DNA from: Neonectria sp. B-13
Taxonomy: Eukaryota > Ascomycota > Sordariomycetes > Hypocreales > Nectriaceae
Direction of reading: 5' to 3'
Length of the DNA stretch: 64,000 nt
Assembly (NCBI GenBank): GCA_002682825.1
Contig: NOKP01000002.1
Span: forward strand, 5,066,309 to 5,130,308
Shown: positions 31,994 to 43,868 of the stretch, in pieces
Position numbering within the stretch: the stretch's first letter is position 1
How the letters are laid out: each line of letters opens with the position of its first letter
Program-made: the position numbers and the translations under genes
Notes under the pieces: model-generated
Told to the model about the DNA's origin: nothing
Database searches by the model: none
The model's input: the letters and a program-made list of their open reading frames with translations, nothing else

Positions 31994-34913
31994 ATGTTCA
32001 CCTTCTGCCCGCTCCAGGGCGCCCTCTCCGACTCGGACGCTTCGCAGTCTCTCCTCGAGCTCGATGGAGGGGTCAAAGTCCTCATCGACTTGGGCTGGGA
32101 CGAGTCGTTCGACGTGGAGAAGCTCAAGGATATCGAGAAGTATGTGGCCGATGGATGCCGCTGGTGGTTGAACGCGACGATGCTAACTGGACTTTCGCAG
32201 ACAAGTCACGACCCTCTCGCTGATCCTCGTCACCCACGCGACGGCTTCGCATCTCGCTGCCTACGCCCATTGCTGCAAGAATATTCCTCAGTTTACACGC
32301 ATCCCCGTTTATGCGACGCGACCCGTCATTGATCTGGGCCGCACCCTTATTCAAGACCTTTACTCGTCGACCCCTGCGGCCGCGACCACGATCCCACAGA
32401 GCTGGCTCTCCGAGTCGGCATATTCATTCTCCCAGACCGTCACGGCCGCGCATAACCTACTACTGCAGTCCCCGACCCCCGAGGAGATCGCGCGATACTT
32501 TTCCCTTATCCAACCGCTCAAATACTCACAACCGCATCAACCTCTCCCGTCTCCCTTTTCGCCGCCCCTCAATGGGTTGACCATTACAGCCTACAACTCC
32601 GGACACACACTTGGTGGTACAATATGGCACATCCAACACGGCTTGGAGTCGATCGTGTATGCAGTGGATTGGAACCAAGCCCGTGAGAATGTCTTCGCTG
32701 GCGCTGCGTGGCTAGGAGGTGCCGGGGGTGGCGGCGCCGAGGTTATCGAGCAGCTGCGCAAGCCTACTGCTTTGATCTGCAGCAGTCGCGGTGCTGATAG
32801 GAATGCCCAGGCTGGAGGTCGTACCAAGCGCGACGAGCAGCTGATTGACACCATTAAGGCTTGTGTTACACGAGGAGGAACCGTGCTGATCCCGGTCGAC
32901 TCGAGCGCCCGAGTGCTGGAGCTGTCATACCTCCTGGAGCATGCTTGGAGGACCGATGCTGCCTCCCCGGAGAGTGTGCTTAGGTCGGCGAAGCTGTACC
33001 TTGCCGGACGCAACATGTCCAGCACGATGCGGTACGCGCGAAGTATGCTCGAGTGGATGGACGACAGCATTGTCCAAGAGTTCGAAGCCTTTGCCGAGGA
33101 CCAGCGAAGGGTCAATGGCTCGGGCGGCAAGAAGGAGGGTGGACCACTTGACTTCAAGTATCTACGGCTACTAGAGCGCAAGGCCCAGATCGAGCGGTTG
33201 TTGAGCCGCAGTGCCGAAAACGTCGCAACGGAGGGACGTGTTATCCTGGCGAGCGATACCAGTATTGAGTGGGGATTTTCAAAGGACTTGATCAAGGGAC
33301 TGGCGAAGGACTCGAGGAACCTGGTTATCTTGACGGACAAACCTGGTCTGGCAAATGACGACAAGCCCTCGATCGCGAGGACACTGTGGGATTGGTGGAA
33401 GGAAAAGAAGGACAGTGTCCCCGTGGAGCAGAACAGCAGTGGAGATAATATCGAGCTCGTGTACGCTGGCGGCCGAGAGCTGGAAATTAGGGAGGCTCAG
33501 CGCCAAGCTCTCGAGGGCGAGGAGCTGTCGGTGTACCAGCAGTGGCTGGCCACACAGAGACAGCTTCAGGCGACGCAGCAAAGTGGTGGAGTGTCGGCTT
33601 TAGAAGCGTCAGCCGATGTTGTCGACGACGCCTCGTCCGAGTCCTCGTCCGATTCAGAAGACGACGACGGCGAGCAGCAAGGAAAGGCGCTGAATGTATC
33701 CACCACCCTCGGACAAGTTGGACGCAAGAACGTGGTGCTCAAGGACGAGGACCTCGGCATCAACGTGCTCATCAAGAAGAAGGGCGCGTACGACTTTGAC
33801 TCGCGAGGAAAGAAGGGCAGAGAGAGGTCGTTCCCCATTGCGATCCGGAGGAAGCGCAACGACGACTTTGGAGAGCTGATCCGACCTGAGGACTATCTTC
33901 GAGCAGAAGAGAAGGAGGAGGACAACGCTGACGGAGCCAACTTGGCGGCCACCGACGACAAGCTGGGCAAGAAGCGCAAGTGGGACGACGTGGCCAAGAA
34001 CGGTCCAGGCGCCAAGCGGAACCAAACGACTCGGGCTGGATCTGCGGACGACGCTGATGGCGGCGTTGCGGGCGCCGGCTTTGTGCCGGATGAGCTCGAC
34101 GCCGTCGAGGATACCGAGCTTGAAGAGCCGACCGGTCCATGTAAGCTCGTGTACCAGACGGAGACGATCACGGCCAACCTGCGCATCGCCTTTGTCGATT
34201 TCAGCGGACTGCACGACAAGCGAAGTCTCAACATGCTCATCCCGCTGATACAGCCTCGCAAACTTATCCTTGTGGGCGGCAGCCGGGAGGAGACGCTGCA
34301 GCTGGCGGATGACTGCCGCAGGACGCTTGGTACGAATGGCGACCGTGCCGTTGACGTGTATACACCCGAGGTGGGCGTGTCGGTGGATGCTAGTGTCGAC
34401 ACTAACGCCTGGATCGTCAAGTTGGCTGATCCTCTTGTCAAGAAGATCAAGTGGCAGAACGTCCGCGGGCTCGGCATCGTCACCATCACGGGCCAGCTTG
34501 TTGCCTCGCGCCTCTCGGAGGAGGCCGACGAAGACGCTGCCAATAAGCGCCAGAAGACGGAGCCGACCACCTCGACGGCCATCACCACGATCAACGGCAC
34601 ACCGTTCGCGATGCCCACGCTCGATGTCCTCCCCGCGAACCTGGTCTCGGCCGTGCGCTCGGCCGCCCAGCCCCTGCACGTCGGCGATCTGCGACTCGCG
34701 GACCTCCGCCGCGCCATGCAGGCCGCGGGCCACGGCGCCGAATTCCGTGGCGAGGGCACCCTCGTCGTGGACGGGACCGTCGCCGTCCGCAAGACGGCCG
34801 CGGGCCGCGTCGAAGTGGAGAGCGTGGGCCTGCCGACTGCCGGGCGCCGGACCACGTTCTACGAGGTGCGCAGGGTGATATACGATAACTTGGCCGTTGT
34901 GGCGGGTGCTTAG
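31994..34913 (+). CDS. cft2: Cleavage and polyadenylation factor subunit 2 (CPSF100/Ydh1)
   Basis: This is a core subunit of the nuclear pre-mRNA 3'-end cleavage and polyadenylation complex. Exons are 31994-32139 and 32201-34913, joined across a 61-bp intron (GTATGT donor, GCTAAC branch, CGCAG acceptor), giving 952 residues. It begins MFTFCPLQGALSDSDASQSLLELDGGVKVLIDLGWDE, the standard start of this family. The metallo-beta-lactamase/beta-CASP fold follows (NSGHTLGGTIWHI; CVTRGGTVLIPVDSSARVLEL). The Zn-binding HxHxDH motif of the nuclease CPSF73 is replaced here by HATASH (61-66), as expected of the catalytically dead partner. A long acidic/basic insert holds a likely NLS (KKRKWDD). The C-terminus carries the CPSF100/CPSF73 interaction region. 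The cft2 and SYS1 genes converge with about 750 bp between stop codons. Confidence 0.95.
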
Positions 34914-35665
34914 AACGGGGGAACAACAAGACCGGGCTGTGAATTTTGCTTTGCCAACGGGATGGCAGGCTGCCATTTGGGATGGGACGGCGCATTTGTA
35001 CGCTATATGTATGCATCTCTGGGTTTTTGGAACAGACAACAGAAGCGAAGACAGAAAACGGGAGCTCATGGATGGAGATGGAGATGGAGATGGAGATGGC
35101 GCGGGGGACGATCTCTTCAGAATCTGGAAAGGCATCCGTCAAGATAGAGGACGACATATGGCGTCGATAGACACAACGTAGTTGGGTCTGAAGTATTTGC
35201 TCTGGTGTCTTTGCAGTGACACATATTGAGCTTGGAGGTTTCGTTTGAATCGAAGTTGATTAGCGTTGAGAATGTCAACTTTACTATAAGATAATAACAA
35301 CAGCCCGATTCCGAACTGGTCGACATGGTGTTCCTGGTACTAGGCTGGTAGTACAAAGGGGTTTACTCTTGAAACGCTTTAACCAAGCTATTGATAATGC
35401 TAGATCTGACAGCTAGATCCGTCTCATCACAACGTAATAAACAGATGTATTCTATTGCTAGCCTGGCTTGCCTTTCCCGAGCCCTCTAAATCCCCTGATA
35501 TAATGTGACAGCCCAAGTGTATTCGGGTAGGTGGGTAAAGATGGGCCAGCACAAGACAAGACACAGCGCCCTAACGCCCCGGCAATGCACGCTATTCCAA
35601 CGCGTGGGAAGTCCCTATATTTGTAACCCTTTTTGACAATGAAAACGAACCGGCGAAGACCTATT
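34914..35665. other. Convergent cft2/SYS1 3' flanks
   Basis: This region contains a (GGAGAT)n repeat at 35070-35099, about 160 bp past the cft2 stop and probably in its 3' UTR. The rest is AT-richer, typical of transcript ends. I see no gene. Confidence 0.6.
35070..35099 (+). repeat. (GGAGAT)n hexamer repeat
   Basis: About five near-perfect copies of GGAGAT lie just downstream of the cft2 stop codon. Confidence 0.9.
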
Positions 35666-36464
35666 TCACCTCGTGGGCTGCATCTGAGCCATCTCGTACT
35701 CGCCGGCGCCGTCCCTGCCTCTGCCCCTGCCGCGGCCCCTGGAGAAGCCCATCTCCTCGTCGCCGCCGTCGTGCTGCTCGCCGGGATGCGGGCTCTCGCC
35801 GCCGCCGCCGCCTTCGGGGGCCGAGTTCGGGACAGCGCCGAGGATGCGGCGGCCGCCGAAGAAGACGGGCTGCAGCTCGCGGTAGCGGCAACCCCAGACG
35901 CCGAGGCCGACGGCGAGGGCCGACGAGGCGGTCATGGTGGCCCACCACATGGCGTGGCGGGGGATGCGGCCGGTGTAGAGGGATGTGATGACGAGGTGGA
36001 GGAAGTGGATGGTGAGGCCGAAGTCGGGGACGAACTTGCTGCGAGAGATGAGGACGACGATGGCGACGGCCCTTGAGAAGCGTCAGTTAGCGACTGTCGA
36101 TGCGCGCATGTAGGTTTGATTCCTCTGCTCGAAACGAGCCACACTTGCGCTCGCATCAAGCCCAAGGAATCCCCTCCGATCCCAAGGGAACCCGAGAACA
36201 CGGTATAACTCACATGCACAACCCTCCATCCAACAACCACACAAAGGCCATTAACCACCCGTGGGTCGTGTCGCCGCGCACCGCCTCCCACCCGAAGACC
36301 AGGCGGAAGCTGAAGCCGGAGCCGGAGACCAGCGCGGTAAACAGCGTGAGCACCAGGGCAGCGGCATAGTACAGCGCCTGCAGCGCCGCGATCTGCCCGG
36401 CGATCTTGAGCGGCGGCAGCTCCGTCAGGGCGCCGGCGCGCGGGGGTCTGCGGCGACGCGCCAT
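35666..36464 (-). CDS. SYS1: Golgi integral membrane protein Sys1
   Basis: Sys1 is a four-span trans-Golgi membrane protein. It recruits the Arl3/ARFRP1 GTPase (through N-acetylated Arl3) and so supports endosome-Golgi traffic. Exons on the minus strand are 36464-36214 and 36071-35666, giving 218 residues across a 142-bp intron (GTGAGT donor, GCTAAC branch, CAAG acceptor). Family signatures are the basic start MARRRRPPRAGALTELPPLKI, RGDTTHGWLMAFVWLLD, and SRSKFVPDFGLTIHFLHLVITSLYTG followed by MWWATMTASSALAVGLGVWGCRYREL. Hydrophobic segments lie at about residues 20-45, 66-89, 98-113 and 124-145. The C-terminal tail is Gly/Arg-rich and probably cytosolic. The gene is divergent from COA6. Confidence 0.92.
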
Positions 36465-37148
36465 TGGGTTTGCGATTGTGAGATGGCGCAGCGCGGATTC
36501 GGTTTGGCCAGGAAACGAGAGAGAGAGAGAGGTGTTTTATCGGCCGGGCATGTCTCTTCTGCCGTGTCTTCGTTTGCGTGTTTCTCGACGGGGTGTTGGA
36601 GGTGCGGCGGGAAGGCTAGTCGGCGTCGGTTGCCTTTACCGGGTGTTTTGGCCCGGGCTGCGAAACTGGTCCGTGACGAAGAAGAAGAAGCAAAAGAGAA
36701 AAAGAAACACAGTTCTGTGTGTGGTGAGGGAACGACGCGCAAGGAACGAAAACTGCGAGGTTGGAAGACGAAGATGGAGGCGGATGACGAGAGAGAGTAC
36801 GAAGGATGAAGGACGAAGCATGCTAGGCCCCCCGGCATAGGGAGGACACCTTGAAAGTTCACCAGCCACGTTTCCCCATGCGGCGTGTGGCTTGCAGCTC
36901 ACACCCTCCTGTGGCGGCCACGCATCGGCTCACCGCCCACCGATTCTGCCGCCCAGTGCTTCTTTTCTCCTGCAACCGCATCATAGTTCCAGCTGCCATC
37001 CCAGAGCCGCAGCATCCGCCCCTCCACAGAGAAGCTCGACAAGGGGAACTCGTCCTCCCAATCCCTCGTCCCAGACCACTCCCGGTCGAACCAATTCGCT
37101 CCAGCCGACTCCAATTGCTACAACCCCCCCTCGGAAAACCACACCACC
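36465..37148. promoter_or_regulatory. Shared SYS1/COA6 divergent promoter region
   Basis: A 684-bp region lies between two divergent start codons, the shortest divergent spacing in the window. It holds a (GA)n stretch near 36518-36531 and two CCAAT motifs at about 37091 and 37111, just before COA6. Sharing of control elements is inferred from spacing. Confidence 0.45.
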
Positions 37149-37553
37149 ATGTGGCCCTTCTCCTCCGACACCCGCGGCGACGCCATCCGCTCCGGCACCG
37201 CCATCCCCAACCGCCAGGAGCGCACCGTGTGCTGGGCCGCCCGCGACTCCTACTTCGCCTGCCTGGACGCCAACAACATCGTCGACGCCAACAAGGACGC
37301 CTCCGCCGCAAAGAAGGCCTGCCCCGAGCCCTCGGCCGACTTCGAGCGCGACTGCGCTGCCGCCTGGGTCAAGTACTTCAAGCAGTGGCGCGTCGCCGAC
37401 ATCGCCAAGCGCAAGCGCCTCGACGAGCTGCGTGCCCAGGGCGCCCAGGAGATGTCCGTCAACACCAGCTTCGCTCCCGAGGGCGGCGCCACAGAGAAGG
37501 GCAAGAGCAAGGACGATATCCAGGACCTGCTGGAGAGGAAGAAGTTGAGGTGA
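37149..37553 (+). CDS. COA6: Cytochrome c oxidase assembly factor 6
   Basis: Coa6 is a small twin-CxnC protein of the mitochondrial intermembrane space. It helps deliver copper to the Cox2 CuA site during complex IV assembly. A single exon encodes 134 residues. The diagnostic pairs are C28-X9-C38 (CWAARDSYFAC) and C58-X10-C69, the CX9C-CX10C arrangement of Coa6/COX6B-like proteins. The context RxxCWxARDxYFxCLD...FExDCxxxWVKYF matches Coa6. There is no cleavable presequence, consistent with Mia40-dependent import. The C-terminal tail of about 50 residues is charged and probably disordered (KGKSKDDIQDLLERKKLR). Confidence 0.93.
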   Translation: MWPFSSDTRGDAIRSGTAIPNRQERTVCWAARDSYFACLDANNIVDANKDASAAKKACPEPSADFERDCAAAWVKYFKQWRVADIAKRKRLDELRAQGAQEMSVNTSFAPEGGATEKGKSKDDIQDLLERKKLR

Positions 37554-38377
37554 AGACCTAAAAAGCGACGACGAACCATGAATCTGAGAGACAGGACTGG
37601 CGGAACCTTGTTGCAATCTTGAACAAGTGTATTTATATCACTGTGTACGAATACATCACCACACCAACACCATTATTAGCTTACGCAACTACCCCTCATG
37701 TACTTATACGACCGACTGCATGTCATGATTCACATCCATATGCCGTGAGCTGATGAGAAAAATGACAACTCTGTATCCTATCGCATCTATTCCCTAATAC
37801 CTATTCCCCTCCCAAAAACCGAACTTCGCGTGACCCGAGAAGAGTAGAGACTAGAGCCAAGAACGAGTCAAAGAGAACGACATAAGAAGGTGACACAATC
37901 GAAGAGAAGCGCAGAGTAAGTGAAAAAGAAGTAGAGTAAAAAACAAACTGTAAGCGTGCCCGATGCAGCGGTGGTATCATCCATGTCTTCTTTTTAACCA
38001 AAACAACCATTATCTGCACATTCTCTCCCGTCCTCCTCTCCCCCGTCTCGCACACCGTGTGATGTACGCTCGCTCTTTTGCTCTCCTTCTCTCCCTCCTT
38101 AGTAGACATAAGAAAAAAAAAATTGAGGCTGTTGTCGTAGACGTAGTATGTCAAAAATAAGTGGAAGGAGAATAACCGACGTCGGAAACGGAAAGAATCC
38201 ACCCAAGAAAATAAAGAGGTTCCCCGTATGTCTCGCCTTTCTAATGCATTGTTTTTGGTCGCTGATGATTCCATATCTGTCGTGCAGCTTTTTGCGCTTG
38301 CTTGTTTTCCTTGTTCATCATGAATGGTCCCTTGACTTCTTCCTTGGTAGGCAACAACAGTGAGCAATTGCCGCGAC
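37554..38377. other. Convergent COA6/PI4P 5-kinase 3' flanks
   Basis: This is AT-richer DNA between two stop codons, with A-rich runs (about 38110-38125) on the plus strand. An ORF of up to 194 codons on the minus strand (37801-38385) overlaps the kinase stop and has no domain. I read the region as 3' UTRs and terminators. Confidence 0.6.
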
Positions 38378-41297
38378 CTACGCAACCATTCGAATTCCGC
38401 TACCGCCAGCCTGTTCCTTCTTGGGGAGCGGAGGTAGCTCCTTATTCAGGCTCTCGCGGCTCATCCTGGAACGCAGCATTGGGCCGTGGTCCATGACTCC
38501 ATTGCTGTTATTGGTGCCGGCGTATCCGCTGTCCGAGCTCTCTGGCTTGAGGTGCTCTGGTTTGGGTGGTGTCGGCGGCGGCGCACGCGTCGGCGGGAGC
38601 GACTTGTTTAAGTCCTTGGGTGGCGTCTCAGGCCTCGTCTCACCAGCCTCTTCCACGACAGGGAGGATCGACTCGCGCTGCATCGAGTCACGAGTGTCCC
38701 TAGGAGCAGTCGTCAGGGTTCGATCGGGGATGTGCTTCTCCGACATTGGTTCCGACTCGGCCTCCCTCATTGCTCTATCAATGGTTTCTTGGGCCTCCGG
38801 CGACTGCACTCTGCCCGGGGGCACAGGCGGCAGGTGGGTCGGCATGGGTGGAATAGCCTGCGACGACCTGCGCCGAGAATTCCAGCTGGATACGCGCTGG
38901 TTTGTGCCTTGGGATTCAATCATCTCCTGGTCCCTTCGCTGGGCTTCTCGGTGTGCCTCCTCAGTCGACATGGTGACACCCTCGATGAAGTGGTAGAAGC
39001 GGTCTCCGTACTGCTCTGGGGGCAGAGCCGAGATCTGCGTCTTCTCGCTTGACAAGCCCTTCCAGAAATTCTCAATCTTCTTGATGATTCCGTACTGCAC
39101 AGCAATTAGCTTCGGTTCCGCTTATGGGACTTTAATCTGAAAACTTACGTGAGTTAGGCAGTCGATGACACCAAGGTAGTAGATCTCATCCGCCGGGTTG
39201 TTGTCTTCGTGAGTGGCTCGGAAACCCCCATCGTCCTGATTGAAGACGAATCCGGGCCGGTTGTGACCCTCCTCTAGCTCGTCCGGCATCTTGTTCATCG
39301 ACTGGCCGATGGGGACCGGCCGTTCCTGTCGGATCATCTGTCTTAACTCCCTCGCCTTCCTGATATTCTCCAGCTTTGAAGGCGTTCGGAGCAGGACGGA
39401 CTGATGGTCATCGTCAGGTGCCTTCTCGCCGCCCGGGTTAAACACTTGGAGCGTCTTGTCGCGGAGATTCTCTTCGTTCCCCCGCGAGACGTCATGGATG
39501 CCAACCAAAAGTGAGTAGTCCATGATGTGTAGTTTCTTGAGGAGAACCACATCCCGCTTCAGTTGATCAAGGAAGAGCTGCTTCTTCTGGATACCAAGCT
39601 CCAGGTTCCGTTGCCGCCTCAGCCAATTCAGATCCTTCAGCGTGGCCCGAGGGTTCTTCTCGAGATCTTCTTCCCTGTAGTCTCGACCAATGGTTGAGCC
39701 CTTGAGATCGAATGTGGTGTGAATGTCGCGATGGGGTGGGAAGAGGTTGTTCATGACCACAAAATGGATCTTCTTGCCAAATGGCAACTTGACGCGGTGC
39801 AGGCCGTAGAACTGCGATAGGAGGGTATTGGGGTTATCCTTGACGTGCGAATAGTAGTCCTTGAGGATCTTGCGGAGGAACTTGTGCTCGGCATGGTGAA
39901 TCGTCTTAATGATGTACTTGTAATCTCTGGAGAAGTAAAAGAAGCTGCCGCTCTTGCCGGGCGAGCCCAGCTCGGAGAGGATATACTTGCCCGTCAGGGA
40001 CATGAGGTAATCGGCGGGATCAAGACGGAACAGGGTTCGTAGGCGACGGAAAACCCAAGGAGCATAATCCTTGAACTTGAAGTCGTACTTGGCCGAGGGC
40101 ACCATTTCGTTACCGGCGCTATCGAGGTCAGTACCGCATTGCAGAAATAAATGTTGCCAAAACTTACATATCAAACGTAGACTTCTGCTTAGTCTCAAAG
40201 TCGGCGTCGGTCAATTCCCGGTCGAGCTTGGCGTTGGTCCTGGACACCGACACTCGGATACCCGTCAACATGTTGTAGGCCGTGACCCAGTTGGCGTGGC
40301 TCTCATCAACCATGGTGCCCACCAAAACTTGGTTGCCGTCCTCCTCTTCCTTGCGCTTACGCTTGCTGGCCCTCTTCTGTCGATACGCTTCCGCCCAGCG
40401 GATAGCATCCTCATCCGGTACGATCTCATCACGAGGTCCATCTGACTGCATCGACCTGGTAGGTCTCCTGGCGAGACTCAGAGACTGCCGTCGTGCTGTT
40501 GGGACGGATGTGGGCGAGAAGCGACCACTGGCCTGTGCCGTATCCAATCCATCCTTAGATGGCCGAGCTGGAGCTACTCTCGGTACTTCAAGGGTGTGTC
40601 TCTGCTTGAGTGGTGGTGGAACTGGCGACTGCAGGTGTCCCGAAGACGAGGCAGCCGTGTTGCCGGTGTACATGGGCGGGGAAGACAATCGGTGACCAGA
40701 TGGGAGCGTGCGTGGGAAGGCTTGTGTAGAGTCTGGCGCGGTTGATGAGCTCAGCATAGCGCCATCAAAGCTCCTGCTGGGGGCTTTTTCTGCAACGTCT
40801 TCGGATGATTGAGGATCCAATGGGAGTGGTTTCGTGGAGAGGTCGTAGTTCTGGGACTGGGTGGAAGTCATGGCCGGATGAGGATAAGTGCCATTGGCAT
40901 CGGTCGGGAGACGAGGAAGGCTACGGTCGACGAGGTTGGTGATGCCGTTGGGGAGCGGCTTTTGTCGATAGGCGTAGTCATCCTGGCGAGATGGCGCTGT
41001 GAGGGGAGCGGAGACGGACTTGCCGTTGGAGAGGGAGCTCATGCTCGTGGGCCGCGTGCCGTTGCCATTCATAGGCGTCGGGGTGGATTCGGAGACGTCC
41101 GAGGCGTGGGTAGAGGAGATGGAGCTCTCGTCGAAGCTCTCATTGATGGTGTCGGAGCGAGTGTGATGGATGGAGCCCGAGTTCACCCTCTCCTTGGCGT
41201 TTGCGAGGCCGAACTGATTGTTTGGGTCGAGGTCGAGGATGTCCGGGTTGTTGGAGAAGATGGCAGAGTTGTCTTCTTCGGCGAGGAACGAGGGCAT
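38378..41297 (-). CDS. its3: Phosphatidylinositol-4-phosphate 5-kinase (Its3/Mss4 type)
   Basis: This enzyme phosphorylates PI4P to PI(4,5)P2 at the plasma membrane, controlling actin, endocytosis and cytokinesis. Exons on the minus strand are 41297-40168, 40118-39149 and 39094-38378, giving 938 residues (introns 49 and 54 bp, GTAAGT donors). The first roughly 300 residues are Ser/Pro-rich and disordered, with basic patches (RKRKEEED). The PIPK domain follows. It has the glycine loop GKSGSFFYFS (431-440), ATP-binding K448, DLKGST (514-519), MDYSLLVGIHD (576-586) and D696 in GVIDCLTH. The activation segment YGIIKKIENFWKGLSSEKTQISALPPEQYGDRFYHFIE follows. The SALPPEQY/basic activation segment fits type I rather than Fab1-type kinases. 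A Pro-rich tail ends the protein (SLPPTRAPPPTPPKP). Confidence 0.95.
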
Positions 41298-42585
41298 CTC
41301 GAGGAGAGGGAATGGGAGAACTCGCTGGAGGCCGGGACCAGCGAGTGGCGAGGCGAGTATATGCTACTGGGTGAAGCGATGCTTTTGGGGGTCGGTGGTC
41401 GAGTCGTCTTCGGTGAGGGTGAGGAGGGATAGAACGCTCTCTTCTCTTGTCTCTCGTGGTCGGTTCCGGCTGCCTCTCAGATCATCCCTCTGACGTGCAA
41501 GAATGAGCGAAGCAGAGAGGGAAATTGGGCGAGGGCCTTGCTCGGCTGGCGCACCAGGGATTCTTAGTGGGCCAACCAATGGGGCGTAGCTAGCAGGACG
41601 GGACGGTTCGCGTTGGAGGCTGGAGATGAGGAGAGAGGGGCCGATGCCAAGGCTGGGAGGAGAAAGACGCGCTGCAGAAGGAGAGAAGCAGGAGAGGCGC
41701 GATGCGGTGGCAGAGGGCGGGTGGGCGACGGCGAGAAACAAGTGGTGGTGATTGATGAAGATGATGCTTGGTTGAATGGTGTACGGAAGCAGTAGAGTGA
41801 GGTGAGGTGAGGGAGGTGAGGCTGGGAGAAATCCGGGAAAAGTGACGGGGGCAACGCCTGGCAGAGCGAGCGCTTGGGTACGTACCTAGAAAATTGGGGA
41901 CCGTCTTCGCTGCTGGAAATGAGGCGCTCGGGGGTGTGTGTGGGAGTGGGATGCCCAGACGGAAGGACCACCGTCAGGGGAGACCGCCCGTAAGCTGGTG
42001 CAAGGTTCCATGGCTCGGGGGTGCCCAGGCGCTGTTTCTTCCAACGGCCTTCCAGGGCACTTCCAGGGGCCACGGGGGGGGACGACGGTACCTACAGGGG
42101 CGGGCGCGCAGACCGCCCACAGCGGACTACAGGGGACCCGGGCAGCGGAGGACGGGTTCCCGGGTGTCCATTTGCGTGGCAGGTGGCAGGCACCACCCGC
42201 GCGACGAGCAGCGGTCTGGCTTGGCCCAGGCCCTGGAGGACTCGCCGCTAAGCCGCTAAACACTCCTAAAGGGTGCGCTATCGACCACTGCGAGTCTACT
42301 ACCACCTCTGCTGGGGGGGAGGTCGTAGTAACCTCGAGGGGTCGTGACAAAACGCCTCCAATGGTGTTGGGCCGGGTACGAGCAGAGCACCTGGCGCCAA
42401 TCACGATTTATAGAGTAAGTAACGATGGCTTACGCATTTGGCAACGCCAGGCCGACTGGTGCGCTCGTACCTGAGGTGGCCGCGGGCGGGAAGCCACTGC
42501 ATCAATAGTTGCGAGCTGGCTGACGGCTGCCCGGCTAAGGTACCGACATCGCGGGAGGCGTCTGTCCTCAGGTACACCCGTCAAG

Positions 42586-42612
42586 CCCAAGTCCAAGTCC
42601 AAGTCCAAGTTC
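42586..42612 (+). repeat. (CAAGTC)n hexamer repeat
   Basis: Four to five slightly diverged copies of CAAGTC occur in non-coding DNA. Confidence 0.85.
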
Positions 42613-42979
42613 AAAAGCCCGAGAAACTGCAACAGCAAAGCGGGAGATGAATGACGATGGCTGCGGATACGGGCGCTGATGCTAATGAAGATGGATCGGA
42701 TGGATCCCCGCCGACCGGGGTCTCAGTCTCCGTCCTATTCACGGACCACCATCCATCCGTTCTAGGACCATCGTTCCAGGACCATCGTTCCAGCACAGAG
42801 CAATGCCAACTTGTCAACTTGCCAAGCTCACAGAGCCTTTCGCCATTCGCCTTTCCTACCGGGGAACAGGATTCCGCTGCCAACATGGAACGGACGAGGA
42901 CCATCACTTGATACTTCACATGCAAATGGCAGCCTAAGTAGCCACCATCATCAACCCCTCAGCCATCGATCACTCAACA

Positions 42980-43309
42980 TCAAAGTAGCACACAGGCTAT
43001 TACGAAGGAAGCACACACATTACACACATTGCACGCATTAATACTACTAATATCGTCAGCATCGCCTCCATCCTCCTCCGTTCTGTCAATCCCGCTCCAC
43101 ATCGCCCATTTCCTGACATACCCAATCACCACCAAAGCCCCAGTCTTGCTCAGCCACGGGGGGACGGGGCCGGGGACGGACCCGCCAGGGGCTCCAGCAG
43201 CTGACGGAACCGGGGTGCCTTTCGCAACCAAGACGACGCGTTCTGGGGGGTTTCCCCTGGAAGGAGTCTTGTTCCTGCCCGAGAAGCCATCATCCCTGGA
43301 GGCTTGCAT
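42980..43309 (-). CDS. Doubtful small hypothetical ORF
   Basis: An ATG-initiated minus-strand ORF of 109 codons begins MQASRDDGFSGRNK. It carries a Gly/Pro-rich centre, then a hydrophobic segment (GALVVIGYV) followed by RKWAMWSGIDRTEEDGGDADD. I do not recognise a family. The hydrophobic-plus-acidic layout looks more protein-like than neighbouring chance ORFs, but codon bias is weak and the Cys/Val-rich C-terminal part looks like untranslated sequence. There is no upstream splice evidence. It could equally be noise in a GC-rich stretch. Confidence 0.2.
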   Translation of the reverse strand: MQASRDDGFSGRNKTPSRGNPPERVVLVAKGTPVPSAAGAPGGSVPGPVPPWLSKTGALVVIGYVRKWAMWSGIDRTEEDGGDADDISSINACNVCNVCASFVIACVLL

Positions 43310-43845
43310 AGTAGGCTCTGTCCTAGGCGACCGATGTGTGTGCTTCTTAAAGTAATTATTGAAGATTTTGGGGTTGTTGCTATTATTACACCTTGCGTGC
43401 CATCCATCGGGATGCATCCATGCCCGCCCATGAATCGATGCATCCATCCCAAACGAAGGGAGCGTTGGAGTGGGAAACCAGAAATCTCCAGATCGTCTGC
43501 CTTCCACCCCTGCTTGCTCTGCTTTTCCCTGTCCAGCTGGAGTGACGACGATGGAAATGATGCTGGAAACTGGATTTACCGCCCATCCATCCATCCATCC
43601 AAGACATTCAACTGCACCCACGGACTGCGCTCCGTAATACTATCCACACCACTCCTCTCGCTGGCAACTTGCAATGGACCAAGAATTGAAAACAGTCTAT
43701 CAATTACTCCATGTAGCCAGCACACGCACATAGGTCGAATTTTTCAGGGCTTCCTTCGCCGAGCCCTTCAGACTTCCATTGTCGCCTGTTACTGTCATTC
43801 ACCATCTCTCTCATCTCTCGTCTCCCATCCAACGTGGAAATCCAG

Positions 43846-43868
43846 CCCCGGCCCCGGCCCCGGCCCCG
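43846..43868 (-). repeat. (GGGGCC)n tract, potential G-quadruplex
   Basis: Nearly four perfect copies of CCCCGG lie on the plus strand, so four G4 runs separated by CC lie on the minus strand. This fits the G-quadruplex consensus. The tract is in non-coding DNA. Confidence 0.85.

Noticed and set aside
33654..35135. 493-codon minus-strand ORF across cft2
   Set aside because: It is antisense to a well-supported coding exon, has repetitive Leu/Arg/His composition and no domain. It mirrors the codon bias of cft2.
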